DNA from: Maricaulis maris
GTDB lineage: Bacteria > Pseudomonadota > Alphaproteobacteria > Caulobacterales > Maricaulaceae
Assembly: GCF_003634045.1 (NCBI RefSeq)
Contig: NZ_RBIM01000001.1
Span: 558,001 to 622,000 of the forward strand
Direction of reading: 5' to 3'
DNA length: 64,000 nt
Shown piece by piece: positions 17,732-26,549 of this stretch. Position numbers and translations under genes: made by a program. How positions within the stretch are numbered: position 1 is the stretch's first letter; the number at the start of each line of letters is the position of its first letter. A model generated the notes under the pieces. The model did not search any database and had not been told where the DNA came from. It saw only the letters and a list, made by a program, of their open reading frames with translations.

Positions 17732-19210
17732 TCAGTCGGCGATCAGCGCCCGCACATCATCGGTCATCGTCAGCAGTGAGGGCTGGTGAATATACATCAT
17801 GTGGCCGGCTTCATAATAGCGGAAGTGGACACGATCCTGGTCGAAGCCGGGCTGGTTGAACATCAGTTCGGCTGCGAAGAAGGGGGTCGCCAGGTCGTAA
17901 TAACCCTGCTGCACCAGCACTTCGAGATCGGAGTTCTGGCGCAGTGCGCGGGCGATCCACGGCGCGACATTGATGTAGTTGTTGTTGCCGGAGCGACCAG
18001 CATCCCAATTCCAGCCCCGCACGCCGCCAATGGTCGAGTAATACTCGGTCAGGTCGACGCCCAGTGTGCGGCCGAAATAGTCGAGCATGGAGGCGGTGAA
18101 ACTGCCATCAATGCCGTAGAAGCTGGGATCGGTCTCGGGACGTTCGCCGACCCCGTCGACCTCGACGCCGGTATAGCGGCTGTCCAGACGTCCGACCGAC
18201 AGGCCCTCATCACGGCGCAGTTCGCGCTGGAAGCGCTGCAGGGAGACGCGCATATTGGCGCGATCGAGGAAGCCCTCGGACAGGCCGGTGAAGTCCGACA
18301 AGCGGGCAATCACCTCGGCTTCACGCGCCGGATCCAGCGAGACACCGCGCAGCAGGGCCGGCATGTAGTCCTCGATGGCGAATTCGCGGGCATCGGCGAG
18401 GAAGGCTTCGATATCGCCACCCCAGGCCGAGCGGTCGACCTTGCCGTGATACCAGGCCGTTGCCGCATAGCCGGGCATCAGGCCGACATAGCCGACATCA
18501 TTGCCGTCGGACGTGTCATCATAGCGGAAATCCAGCACGGTCGAGATCAGGGCAACGCCATTGATCGAGACGTCGGTATAGCTGCCTTCCAACTGGTTCA
18601 GCAGCGAGCCGATGCGCAGCGTGCCATAGCTCTCGCCCAGGAGGTATTTCGGCGAATTCCAGCGCTGGTTTTCCGACAGCCAGATACGGATGAACTGGGC
18701 CAGGCTCTCGCCATCCTCATTGACGCCCCAGAAATCGCTGCCGTCGCTGTCGCCCAGCGCCCGCGACCAGCCGGTGCCGACCGGATCGACGAAGACAAGA
18801 TCGGCGACGTCGAGGATCGAGTAGGCGTTCTCGACCACGTCAAACGGCGCAGCGCCGTCATCCATCGCATCGGGCAGGACCAGGCGTTGCGGCCCGAACA
18901 CGCCCATGTGCAGCCACAGGCTGGCCGAACCGGGACCGCCATTGAACACGAAGGCGACCGGGCGGGTGCGCGGATCGCTGGTGCCGTCGGCGACATAGCT
19001 GGTCGCGAAAATGGCGGCGGTCGCATTGCCGTCGGCGTCACGCAGGAAGGTCTCGCCAGCGGTGGCGGTATAGCGGATGCGCTGGTCACCGACGGTGACC
19101 TGGCCGCGACTCTCCCAGACGCGCGGTTCCGGCGTGTCACCGGCTTCCTGCGCGAGCGCCGGCAGGGCGAGGGTGGCGACCGCGAGCGCGGCCGTGAGTA
19201 GACGGATCAT
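17732..19210 (-). CDS. Exported S10-family serine carboxypeptidase
   Basis: 492 aa from the ATG at 19210 (GGGGAGAT upstream). A signal peptide ends near ALAQEAG. Family motifs are FNGGPGSASLWLHMG (oxyanion region), the nucleophile elbow LLGESYGTLR, YYDLATPFFA with the catalytic Asp and AGHMMYIHQP with the catalytic His. S10 peptidases remove C-terminal residues at acidic pH and are fairly uncommon in bacteria. It is likely periplasmic or secreted and involved in peptide scavenging. A hairpin overlaps its Shine-Dalgarno (see 19218-19242). Confidence 0.93.
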   Translation of the reverse strand: MIRLLTAALAVATLALPALAQEAGDTPEPRVWESRGQVTVGDQRIRYTATAGETFLRDADGNATAAIFATSYVADGTSDPRTRPVAFVFNGGPGSASLWLHMGVFGPQRLVLPDAMDDGAAPFDVVENAYSILDVADLVFVDPVGTGWSRALGDSDGSDFWGVNEDGESLAQFIRIWLSENQRWNSPKYLLGESYGTLRIGSLLNQLEGSYTDVSINGVALISTVLDFRYDDTSDGNDVGYVGLMPGYAATAWYHGKVDRSAWGGDIEAFLADAREFAIEDYMPALLRGVSLDPAREAEVIARLSDFTGLSEGFLDRANMRVSLQRFQRELRRDEGLSVGRLDSRYTGVEVDGVGERPETDPSFYGIDGSFTASMLDYFGRTLGVDLTEYYSTIGGVRGWNWDAGRSGNNNYINVAPWIARALRQNSDLEVLVQQGYYDLATPFFAAELMFNQPGFDQDRVHFRYYEAGHMMYIHQPSLLTMTDDVRALIAD

Positions 19211-19217
19211 GAAGGAT

Positions 19218-19242
19218 CTCCCCGATTGCATTTGCCGGGGAG
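19218..19242 (-). promoter_or_regulatory. Hairpin sequestering the S10 peptidase Shine-Dalgarno
   Basis: On the minus strand CTCCCCG pairs with CGGGGAG across an 11-nt loop. The 3' arm is the Shine-Dalgarno of the S10 gene, ending 7 nt before the ATG. This could lower initiation or make it conditional. Confidence 0.45.
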
Positions 19243-19311
19243 ACTAGGGCGCAAGCGGCGCTGCGCAAAGGCCGCATGATGTCCGGTTTTGCAACCAGTG
19301 CGGACCGGCTT

Positions 19312-20094
19312 TCAGCGGGCGCGCTTCTTCTCGACGAGGAGGGTCTTCGGCCGGCGCTCCCGGGCCGTCTTGAACAGCTGGAAGCTCTGATTGACGAAAT
19401 TGGTGACGTCGGTGAGCGAGCGCATGAAACTCACCAGCTCTTCGGTCTTCTCCGCTTCGACCAGGCGCAAAGGGGCGGCCGGATCGCCGCCTTCAAAGCG
19501 CACATAGAACAAGGGTTCGCCGCGCTTCAGGATCAGATCCTTCGTGGTGTCATGCCATTCGAAGGCCCACATATGGGCGCGCGGCCAGATATCGGCCGGA
19601 AAACGTCCGCACATCATTACACCGGGTCGCTGGCAGGCCTCATAGTGAAGGAAGGGCGGGAACTGGTTCACATAGAGCGGGTCGTCGGACACGAAGACAT
19701 AGGGTGTTACCAGTTGCAGCATCGGCCGGCCCGGATGACGCCATTCATTCTGCGGTGACATCATCAGGATTTGCTGCAGACCGGCCGGCCGCGTCGAGGC
19801 CTGTGGCCCCTCGATATTGGTCAGCTGGAGCTGGCCCTGCGCGTTCTTGACCAAGCGGAGGTGCAGGTCGATCGGGCAGGGAATGGCATAGTGGCGCCGG
19901 TCAAATTCGATCGCGGCCGGGCAGGACACCGCCGATTTCGACGTCGCCGGCTTGTCATGGGAAAAGCTGACCGGCTTGGGCGCGTCCCAGATCAGGCTCG
20001 ACTTCTCGTCCTTGAGAAACCAGCCCGCCTTCATCACCCGCCGCTCGCCATGAGCAGCCTCGTCTTGCATCCGGCGATAGAGTTTCACGAACAT
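19312..20094 (-). CDS. Conserved-looking protein of unknown function
   Basis: 260 aa, no signal peptide or membrane segments. Distinct blocks are SCPAAIEFDRRHYAIPCPI (two Cys-Pro pairs), PYVFVSDDPLYVNQFPPF, MMCGRFPADIWPRAHMW, WHDTTKDLILKRGEPLFYVR and a basic C-terminus. It reads like a compact beta-rich enzyme or binding protein. I recall similar hypothetical proteins in other Alphaproteobacteria but no characterised family. It lies alone, divergent from rlmJ and downstream of nothing obvious. Confidence 0.8.
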   Translation of the reverse strand: MFVKLYRRMQDEAAHGERRVMKAGWFLKDEKSSLIWDAPKPVSFSHDKPATSKSAVSCPAAIEFDRRHYAIPCPIDLHLRLVKNAQGQLQLTNIEGPQASTRPAGLQQILMMSPQNEWRHPGRPMLQLVTPYVFVSDDPLYVNQFPPFLHYEACQRPGVMMCGRFPADIWPRAHMWAFEWHDTTKDLILKRGEPLFYVRFEGGDPAAPLRLVEAEKTEELVSFMRSLTDVTNFVNQSFQLFKTARERRPKTLLVEKKRAR

Positions 20095-20213
20095 GGTGCG
20101 GCGTCCCTCAATGCTGTCCTGAGCCCCGCGAAAGCTAGGACAAGCCTGGCTTCGAGGCGAGGGCGGTTTTGCAGGTGGTGGCGTCCGGCGCCGCGCCGCG
20201 CTATAGCGCCGCC

Positions 20214-21104
20214 ATGAATTACCGCCACGCCTTCCATGCCGGAAACTTCGCCGATGTGCTCAAGCACTCGGTGCTCGCCCTGTGCCTTGAACATCTCAAC
20301 GCCAAGCCGAAACCCTATCGGGTGATCGACACCCATGCCGGGATTGGCGGCTATGATCTCGCCTCCTCCGAAGCGGAGCGCTCGCCGGAATGGAAAGACG
20401 GGATTGCTCGCCTGATCGATGCCGACCTGCCCGAGCCGGTCCAGGCCATGCTCGGTCCCTGGCTCGACATTGTGCGGGACATGAATCCGGATGGTATCAA
20501 GGCCTATCCCGGCTCGCCGGAGATTGCCGCCCGCCTGACCCGCGAGGATGACCGGGTCCATCTGTGCGAACTGCACGAGGCGGACAGTCAGACGCTGGAT
20601 AATCGCTATCGCCGCGATGCCCGCGTCAAGGTCGAGCGCCGCGATGGCTACAAGGCGCTGAAAAGCCTGGTGCCGCCAAAGGAAAAGCGCGGCCTGGTGC
20701 TGATCGACCCGCCCTTCGAGGACCGCGACGAGCTGGCGCATATGGCCGAAGCCGTGATGGGCGCGCTGGCGAAATGGCCGACCGGCACCTTCATCTTCTG
20801 GCGTTCCCTGAAAAACCTCTGGGCCGCCGACCGTTTCGACAATGGCCTCGCTGAATGGTTGATCTCGGAGAAGGATTTCGAGCCGGAGAAAATCCTCCGC
20901 GCTGACCTCTGGATCCGCGACCTGGCGTCCGAAGGCAAGCTGGCCGGCGCCGGCGTGGTTATCATCAACCCGCCCTTCACGCTGGAAGACAAGCTGGTCA
21001 ACGCCATGCCCTGGCTGGCGGAAACCCTGGCCCAGGGCGATGGCTATGGCTGGCGCGTCGATGGCGGACTGACCGAGGATGATCTGGACGAGGACGAGGG
21101 GTAG
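20214..21104 (+). CDS. rlmJ: 23S rRNA (adenine(2030)-N(6))-methyltransferase
   Basis: 296 aa from the ATG at 20214, where the characteristic MNYRHAFHAGNFADVLKH begins. Other motifs are the SAM-binding IDTHAGIGGYD and the catalytic LVLIDPPFE (D/N-PP-F type). RlmJ methylates A2030 in the 23S rRNA peptidyl-transferase region. The C-terminus ends in an acidic tail (DDLDEDEG). Monocistronic and followed by a repeat element. Confidence 0.95.
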   Translation: MNYRHAFHAGNFADVLKHSVLALCLEHLNAKPKPYRVIDTHAGIGGYDLASSEAERSPEWKDGIARLIDADLPEPVQAMLGPWLDIVRDMNPDGIKAYPGSPEIAARLTREDDRVHLCELHEADSQTLDNRYRRDARVKVERRDGYKALKSLVPPKEKRGLVLIDPPFEDRDELAHMAEAVMGALAKWPTGTFIFWRSLKNLWAADRFDNGLAEWLISEKDFEPEKILRADLWIRDLASEGKLAGAGVVIINPPFTLEDKLVNAMPWLAETLAQGDGYGWRVDGGLTEDDLDEDEG

Positions 21105-21130
21105 GGGCGCCTGGCCGCTCACACCACGTG

Positions 21131-21250
21131 TTGTCATCCCTGCCGGATGTCCCGCGAACGCGGGACGCAGGGCGGGGACCGATATGCCTGCAATCAGGTA
21201 GGTCCCTGACTTTCGCCCGGCCTGCGCCGGGCGTCCACCAGGGATGACAA
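21131..21250. repeat. GTCATCCC-bounded palindromic element, copy 1
   Basis: Perfect 12-bp outer arms (TTGTCATCCCTG, 21131-21142; complement at 21239-21250) enclose two GC hairpins (GTCCCGCG/CGCGGGAC near 21149-21165; GCCCGGCCTGCGCCGGGC near 21215-21232) and an inner GGACC/GGTCC pairing. A related element lies at 44922-45020. It explains about half of the rlmJ-ABC gap (21105-21389); I see nothing else in that gap. Confidence 0.75.
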
Positions 21251-21389
21251 AGGGGGGCGTTGGAGACCTTGGTGATGGTTCCATCGCACCCAAGCACCTC
21301 GAGCACGGGTTGAATTTCGCGCACAAATACCCACCTTTGGCGCTTCGCGCGGGGCAGCGTGCCTGACACTCGTAAGAGGCTGGAACTCC

Positions 21390-22346
21390 ATGACGCATGA
21401 AACGCCGTCAGGCGCCGCCGAGCCGGCAGTCCTGACAATCAAGGGCGTGTCCAAGACCTATGCCGGCGGTTTTACCGCACTCAAATCGGTCGATCTGGAC
21501 ATCAAAAAGGGCGAAATCTTTGCCCTGTTGGGCCCGAATGGTGCCGGCAAGACGACGCTGATCGGCATTGTCTGCGGGCTGGTGAAGGCCACAACCGGCA
21601 AGGTCGCGGTTTTCGGACATGACATTGACGGCGATTACCGCCTGACCCGTTCGCGCATCGGTCTGGTGCCGCAGGAAATGTCGATCGACATGTTCACCAA
21701 GGTCGCTGACGCGGTGGCCTATGCACGCGGCCTGTTCGGCAAGCCGTCCGATCCGGCCTGGGTCGAAAAAGTGCTCAGGGATCTCTCCCTGTGGGACAAG
21801 CGGAATGAACAATTGCGCACCCTGTCGGGTGGCATGAAGCGTCGGGTGATGATCGCCAAGGCGTTGTCGCATGATCCCGACATTCTCTTCCTTGATGAGC
21901 CGACCGCCGGCGTTGATGTCGAACTGCGCCAGGGCATGTGGCAAGTGGTCGAAAAACTGCGCCAGCGCGGCAAGACCATCATCCTGACCACGCACTACAT
22001 CCAGGAAGCCGAGGAAATGGCTGACCGGGTCGGTGTGATCCGCCAGGGCGAGATCGTGCTGGTCGAGGAGACGGCCACGCTGATGGCCAAGCTGGGCCGC
22101 AAACAGCTCACCCTGCAACTTGCCGAGCGGCTCGACGCGGTGCCCGAAGCGCTCGCGGTCGAGGGGCTGACCCTGTCCGAGAGCGGCGATGCCCTGCATT
22201 TTGATTACGACACACGGGCCGACCGCACCGGCATCACCACGCTGCTGGCCAATCTCAATGCCGCCGGCGTGTCGGTGCGCGATCTCGAGACCCGGCAAAG
22301 CTCGCTGGAAGAAATCTTTGTCGACCTCGTGGGAGGTGCATCATGA
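21390..22346 (+). CDS. ABC-2 type exporter, ATP-binding subunit
   Basis: 318 aa. Walker A GPNGAGKT (residues 48-55), Q-loop VPQEMS, signature LSGGMKRR, Walker [13 protein letters not shown] and the switch His in ILTTHYI are all intact. The C-terminal region (after about residue 240) is the small accessory domain typical of DrrA/NodI/YadG-type exporters. It pairs with the permease that overlaps it by ATGA. The cargo is unknown; such pairs export lipids, drugs or polysaccharide precursors. Confidence 0.93.
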   Translation: MTHETPSGAAEPAVLTIKGVSKTYAGGFTALKSVDLDIKKGEIFALLGPNGAGKTTLIGIVCGLVKATTGKVAVFGHDIDGDYRLTRSRIGLVPQEMSIDMFTKVADAVAYARGLFGKPSDPAWVEKVLRDLSLWDKRNEQLRTLSGGMKRRVMIAKALSHDPDILFLDEPTAGVDVELRQGMWQVVEKLRQRGKTIILTTHYIQEAEEMADRVGVIRQGEIVLVEETATLMAKLGRKQLTLQLAERLDAVPEALAVEGLTLSESGDALHFDYDTRADRTGITTLLANLNAAGVSVRDLETRQSSLEEIFVDLVGGAS

Positions 22347-23104
22347 ACTGGCGCGGCGCAGTCACCATCTACAAGGCGGAAATGGCCCGCACCGGTCGCA
22401 CGCTGATGCAGTCCGTCCTCGCCCCGGTCATTTCAACCTCGCTGTATTTTGTCGTTTTCGGAGCGGCCATCGGCTCGCGCATGGAATCGATCGACGGGGT
22501 GGGCTATGGCGCCTTCATCGTGCCCGGCCTGGTGATGATGATGATCCTGATGCAGTCGGTCTCGAACGCGGCCATCGGCATCTATTTTCCGAAATTCAAC
22601 GGCACGGTCTATGAACTGCTTTCGGCGCCGATCTCGGCGTTGGAGATCGTGATCGGCTTTGTCGGCGCGGCGGCGACCAAGTCCTTGATCCTCGGCGCGC
22701 TGGTCATGGTCACGGCGGCTTTCTTTGTGCCGATGGAAATACAGCACCCGCTGGCCATGATCGCCTTCCTGGTCATGACCTCGGTGACCTTCTCCCTGTT
22801 CGGCTTCATCATCGGCATCTGGGCCGACAATTTCGAACAGCTCAACATCGTGCCGATGCTGATCGTGACGCCGCTGACTTTCCTGGGCGGCAGTTTCTAT
22901 TCGATTTCCGTCCTGCCGCCCTTCTGGCAGACGGTCACCCTGTTCAATCCGGTCGTCTATCTGATCTCCGGCTTCCGCTGGAGTTTTTACGGCGTGTCGG
23001 ATGTTGATATCGGCATCTCCCTGGCCGCTATCGCCGGCTTTTTCGCGCTGTGTGTTGTCATCGTCTGGCGCATGTTCAAAACCGGCTATCGGCTGAAGAC
23101 GTAA
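22343..23104 (+). CDS. ABC-2 type exporter, membrane subunit
   Basis: 253 aa with six predicted membrane helices. The conserved ABC-2 element [19 protein letters not shown] precedes the fifth helix, then [18 protein letters not shown]. This is typical of the YadH/NodJ-like half-transporter permease. Translation is coupled to the ATPase gene through ATGA at 22343-22346. The PhzF gene follows after 10 nt and may be in the same transcript. Confidence 0.92.
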   Translation: MNWRGAVTIYKAEMARTGRTLMQSVLAPVISTSLYFVVFGAAIGSRMESIDGVGYGAFIVPGLVMMMILMQSVSNAAIGIYFPKFNGTVYELLSAPISALEIVIGFVGAAATKSLILGALVMVTAAFFVPMEIQHPLAMIAFLVMTSVTFSLFGFIIGIWADNFEQLNIVPMLIVTPLTFLGGSFYSISVLPPFWQTVTLFNPVVYLISGFRWSFYGVSDVDIGISLAAIAGFFALCVVIVWRMFKTGYRLKT

Positions 23105-23114
23105 GGACAATCCC

Positions 23115-24035
23115 GTGACCCATCGCTATGCGATCTTCGACGTTTTCACTGACCAGGCGCTGGCCGGCAATCCACTCGCCGTGGTGTTCGGGGCCGATGA
23201 TCTGGACGATGTCGCCATGCAGGCGATCGCGGGCGAGTTCAACCTGTCGGAAACGGTCTTCATCACCGAGCCGAGGGGCCGCGACGCCGATTACGGCTTG
23301 CGCATTTTCACCCCGCGCGAGGAATTGCCGTTTGCCGGTCACCCCACCATCGGTGCCACGGTCGCGCTGACCCTGGCCAGCGGCGCAGCCGAGGGCACGC
23401 GCAAGCGCTTCGTGCTGGAAGAGACCGTGGGCGACGTCACGGCCGATGGCCGCGTCAATGGCCCGCGCCATGGCTCGGCCCGCTTTTTCGCGCCCAAGCT
23501 TCCTGAACAGGTTGGTGAGCTGCCGGACTATGCCGCCATCGCGTCAGCGCTGGGGCTGCAGACGGGCGATCTGCTCGACACGCCGATCACCGGCGGCATC
23601 TGGTCGGCCGGTGTGCCCTTTGCCGTCATTCCGGTTCGCGATCCGGCCCGGCTCTCGGCGATCAAGCTCGACCTGTCTGCGTTCGAAGACGTGTTCGGCG
23701 GCGATGATCCGGTCTGTGCTCTCGTGGTCGCCAAGGCGACCCTGACGGAACACACCACCGATTGGCGGGTCCGCATGTTCGGTCCGCATCTGGGTATCAC
23801 CGAGGACCCGGCGACGGGCGGTGCAGCGGCGGCCTTTGCTGGTCTGATCAGCCAGCAGGCCGGTCTCGGTGAGGGCGAGCATGGCGTTGACATTTATCAG
23901 GGTGTCGAGATGGGGCGGCCCAGCCTGATCCGCCTGCGCCTCAAGCATGAAAACGGTAAGCTGACCGATCTCATGCTGGGCGGCGATGCGGTCAAGATTG
24001 CCGAGGGTGAACTCTTCTCGCAGTCGCTTCGCTAG
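23115..24035 (+). CDS. PhzF-family isomerase/epimerase
   Basis: 306 aa with a GTG start at 23115. The diaminopimelate-epimerase-like fold is shown by FTDQALAGNPLAVVF, FNLSETVFI (catalytic Glu region), LPFAGHPTIGA and the C-terminal EDPATGGAAAAFAGLI. PhzF acts in phenazine synthesis, but most members are of unknown substrate; no phenazine genes are nearby. Its stop codon overlaps the convergent hydrolase stop in the tetranucleotide CTAG (24032-24035). Confidence 0.92.
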   Translation: MTHRYAIFDVFTDQALAGNPLAVVFGADDLDDVAMQAIAGEFNLSETVFITEPRGRDADYGLRIFTPREELPFAGHPTIGATVALTLASGAAEGTRKRFVLEETVGDVTADGRVNGPRHGSARFFAPKLPEQVGELPDYAAIASALGLQTGDLLDTPITGGIWSAGVPFAVIPVRDPARLSAIKLDLSAFEDVFGGDDPVCALVVAKATLTEHTTDWRVRMFGPHLGITEDPATGGAAAAFAGLISQQAGLGEGEHGVDIYQGVEMGRPSLIRLRLKHENGKLTDLMLGGDAVKIAEGELFSQSLR

Positions 24036-25510
24036 CCGAGCTTGCGCACCGTGAAGACGTCGTCGCTGGCGACGCGCGGCAGGATCACGCGCAGGAAATG
24101 CGTCGTGTAGCGGCGCAGGAAGCGCTTGCCCTTTTCCTCGTCGCCCGGATCCAGGGCGCGCAGTCGGATGAGGGCGCTATGCTCCTTGCCGTCAACATCG
24201 AAATATCCGATCCGCTTGCCCGGCGAGGCCGCCGTGATGCCCGCCGCCAACGAGGCTTCATAACCACGGGGTATCCGGTCCCGCAGGAAATTGGCCAGTA
24301 GTTCGCGGCGATCAATGTGCAGGGACAGGCGGTTTTTGTTGCGGGTATTGGTGTGCTCGTCCTGGATCAGTGAGAGCTGGGCGTCGATTTCGACCTTGGT
24401 GACCGTGGTGCCGGCCTTGAACTGGGTCTCCTTGACCGCCTTCGGGGCCGTCAGCCAGAGCGTGAAATCATCGACGGGCAGGCCGGTGTGATCGACCGCT
24501 TCGACCACGATTTGGTAGAATTCGCGGAAGCGGCTGGCATCTGCGCCGGCCTTGCCCAGTACGCGTTCGCGCAGGGCGTCGGCCTCCGGCCCGTCCTGGG
24601 CCAGCTGGCGGGTTTCCAGGCAGATATCGGTCCAGTCCGCGGCAACTGCGCGATAGTCGGCGGCGGTCTTCGTGGACAGCGCCTGCAGGATCAGCTTTTC
24701 CAGCCGCTGTGACACAACCGGGTCCTTGGACGCGCTGTCTTTCGGCGCGGGCTTGAGAATGCTCAAATGGCTGCGGTCGGGAATGACGGCGAACGGCGTG
24801 TCCTCGGGGCCGCGGCGGGTCCAGGCGCGAAATTCCGGCTCCAGGATCGACCCCTTGGTGAAGTCCACCGTGACGCCGCGCGGATCGATATTGGCAGTCG
24901 CGATGCGGACCGTCCCATCCCATGCCTTTTCGCCCAGTATGGCGGTCCCGAATATCGGGTCAGCACCGACGATGACAAAGGGGCGGGTGCCGTCTTCCGA
25001 GAACGGGCTGTCGGTCGTGCCGTCCTCGCTCAACCTGTCACGCAGGGCGAGGTCTTCCTGGAATTTGGAGGCCAGTTCGAGCGCATTCAGGAAATGCGTG
25101 CCGGTCTGGAAACCGGTTGAAAATCCCTTGGTCAGGCGCCCGAGAGTGGATTTGCCGATGGTTGCCAATGGCGAGCCGAAATTGGCCGGGGCGAGCATCA
25201 GGAAGTTGGTGACCGGCGCTCCGCCGCGCGGGAAATACTCCGCTATCCACCAGCGCGCGACCAGTGCGCCGGTCGAGTGCACCACGACATGGAATTTGCC
25301 TGGCAGCGTGCCGGCCGCCTGCATATCGGTGACAATCGCGTTCAGGCGACGGCCCGAGTCCTCGATACGGACATCATCATCCATCGAGGGATAGCCGCCC
25401 AGATAGACGTCCTGGGTCTGGTATCCATGCGCGGCGAGCAGCTCGCCGACCTTGGCCATCGACTTGTCGCTGGCACTCCAGCCATGGATCAGAAGGACAT
25501 GTTCAGTCAT
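24032..25510 (-). CDS. Alpha/beta hydrolase with long C-terminal extension
   Basis: 492 aa. The N-terminal domain opens with HVLLIHGWSASDKSM (oxyanion-hole HG) and has HVVVHSTGALVARWW, where the nucleophile elbow reads V-H-S-T-G rather than G-x-S-x-G. A candidate acid/His pair lies in IPDRSHLSI. Residues from about 280 onward form an unrecognised second domain with TLWLTAPKAVKETQF and a charged region ending in FLRVILPRVASDD. No signal peptide. It looks like a lipase/PGAP1-like esterase fused to a novel domain. Confidence 0.75.
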   Translation of the reverse strand: MTEHVLLIHGWSASDKSMAKVGELLAAHGYQTQDVYLGGYPSMDDDVRIEDSGRRLNAIVTDMQAAGTLPGKFHVVVHSTGALVARWWIAEYFPRGGAPVTNFLMLAPANFGSPLATIGKSTLGRLTKGFSTGFQTGTHFLNALELASKFQEDLALRDRLSEDGTTDSPFSEDGTRPFVIVGADPIFGTAILGEKAWDGTVRIATANIDPRGVTVDFTKGSILEPEFRAWTRRGPEDTPFAVIPDRSHLSILKPAPKDSASKDPVVSQRLEKLILQALSTKTAADYRAVAADWTDICLETRQLAQDGPEADALRERVLGKAGADASRFREFYQIVVEAVDHTGLPVDDFTLWLTAPKAVKETQFKAGTTVTKVEIDAQLSLIQDEHTNTRNKNRLSLHIDRRELLANFLRDRIPRGYEASLAAGITAASPGKRIGYFDVDGKEHSALIRLRALDPGDEEKGKRFLRRYTTHFLRVILPRVASDDVFTVRKLG

Positions 25511-25557
25511 TGCAACCTCCGGAGAATTCCCGGCAGGCTATCACCTGTTGCGCGAAT

Positions 25558-26439
25558 TCAACAGTACTCGTCTTCCTCCGCATCCCACCAGGGATGCCAG
25601 GGTGGCAAGTCACTGGAGACTTTCATCGGGAAATCCGGTGCGCGTTTTTCCAGGAAGGACATCACGCCCTCCTTGGCGTCCGGCCCCATGCCGGCGTGCA
25701 GGATGCCGAGGCTTTCCACACGGTGCGCTTCCATCGGATCGGCCGCGCCCTGCATGCGCCAGGCCATGCGTCGCATCATCGCGACCGAGACCGGGGCGCA
25801 GCGTTCGGCGATCAGGCGGGCTCGCTCGCGCGCTTCGGCCATCAGGTCATCGGCCGGGACAACACGGGCGACCAGACCGGACTCAAACGCCTCCGCCGCC
25901 GAGAAGGTCCGCCCCGTCAGCCCCCAATCCATCGCCGTGGAAATGCCGACGACGCGCGGCAGGAACCAGCTGGCACAGCCATCCCAGACAATGCCGCGCT
26001 TGGCGAAGGGGTAGGCGAATTTGGCGTCCATCGAGGCGAGGCGGATATCCATTGGCAGAATCATCGTCGCGCCGATCCCGACCGCCGCGCCATTGATGGC
26101 GCCGATCACCGGTTTCAGCGTGTTCCAGATGCGCAGATTGAGGACGCCGCCCTTGTCACGCCATTTCGGATCGCTCTCGTCGAACGCTCCGCTCTCACGC
26201 GCTTGCGCGACCATGTTGAAGGTTTCGGCTCCGGTCGACAGGTCTGCTCCGGCGCAAAAAGCCGGCTTCTCGCCGGTGAAAATGATGGCGCGGACATTGT
26301 CATCGCGATCGGCCTCGTCGAGCGCCGCGATGATCTCATCGCCCATCTCATAGGTGAAGGCGTTGAGCCGGTGCGGCCGGTTCAGCGTGATCGTCGCGAC
26401 CTGGTCTTCGACGGCGTAGGTAATGGTCTCGTACGGCAA
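25558..26439 (-). CDS. Enoyl-CoA hydratase/isomerase family protein
   Basis: 293 aa from a TTG start at 26439, preferred because GAGGGG lies 7 nt upstream and the protein then begins MPYETITYAVEDQVATITL. Crotonase motifs are NRPHRLNAFTYEM, FCAGADLSTG, INGAAVGIGATMILPMDIRLA and LTGRTFSAAEAFESGLVARVV. Probably cytosolic acyl-CoA metabolism; the longer-than-usual loop after FCAGADLS (about 35 residues) is typical of one alphaproteobacterial subgroup. The substrate chain length cannot be judged. Confidence 0.92.
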   Translation of the reverse strand: MPYETITYAVEDQVATITLNRPHRLNAFTYEMGDEIIAALDEADRDDNVRAIIFTGEKPAFCAGADLSTGAETFNMVAQARESGAFDESDPKWRDKGGVLNLRIWNTLKPVIGAINGAAVGIGATMILPMDIRLASMDAKFAYPFAKRGIVWDGCASWFLPRVVGISTAMDWGLTGRTFSAAEAFESGLVARVVPADDLMAEARERARLIAERCAPVSVAMMRRMAWRMQGAADPMEAHRVESLGILHAGMGPDAKEGVMSFLEKRAPDFPMKVSSDLPPWHPWWDAEEDEYC

Positions 26440-26549
26440 GGCATGTCCCCTCAGGCGCGGTGCGTGTCCGCCATGATGGGATGGATTGGACAAACGGGCC
26501 AGTCGGCATGTTCCTGGCCGATCCTGTTTGGTGGAAAGATTCCCCCGGG

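Noticed and set aside
17786-19201. 470-codon plus-strand open frame opposite the S10 peptidase
   Set aside because: The peptidase catalytic motifs on the minus strand are complete; the plus-strand product is not protein-like.
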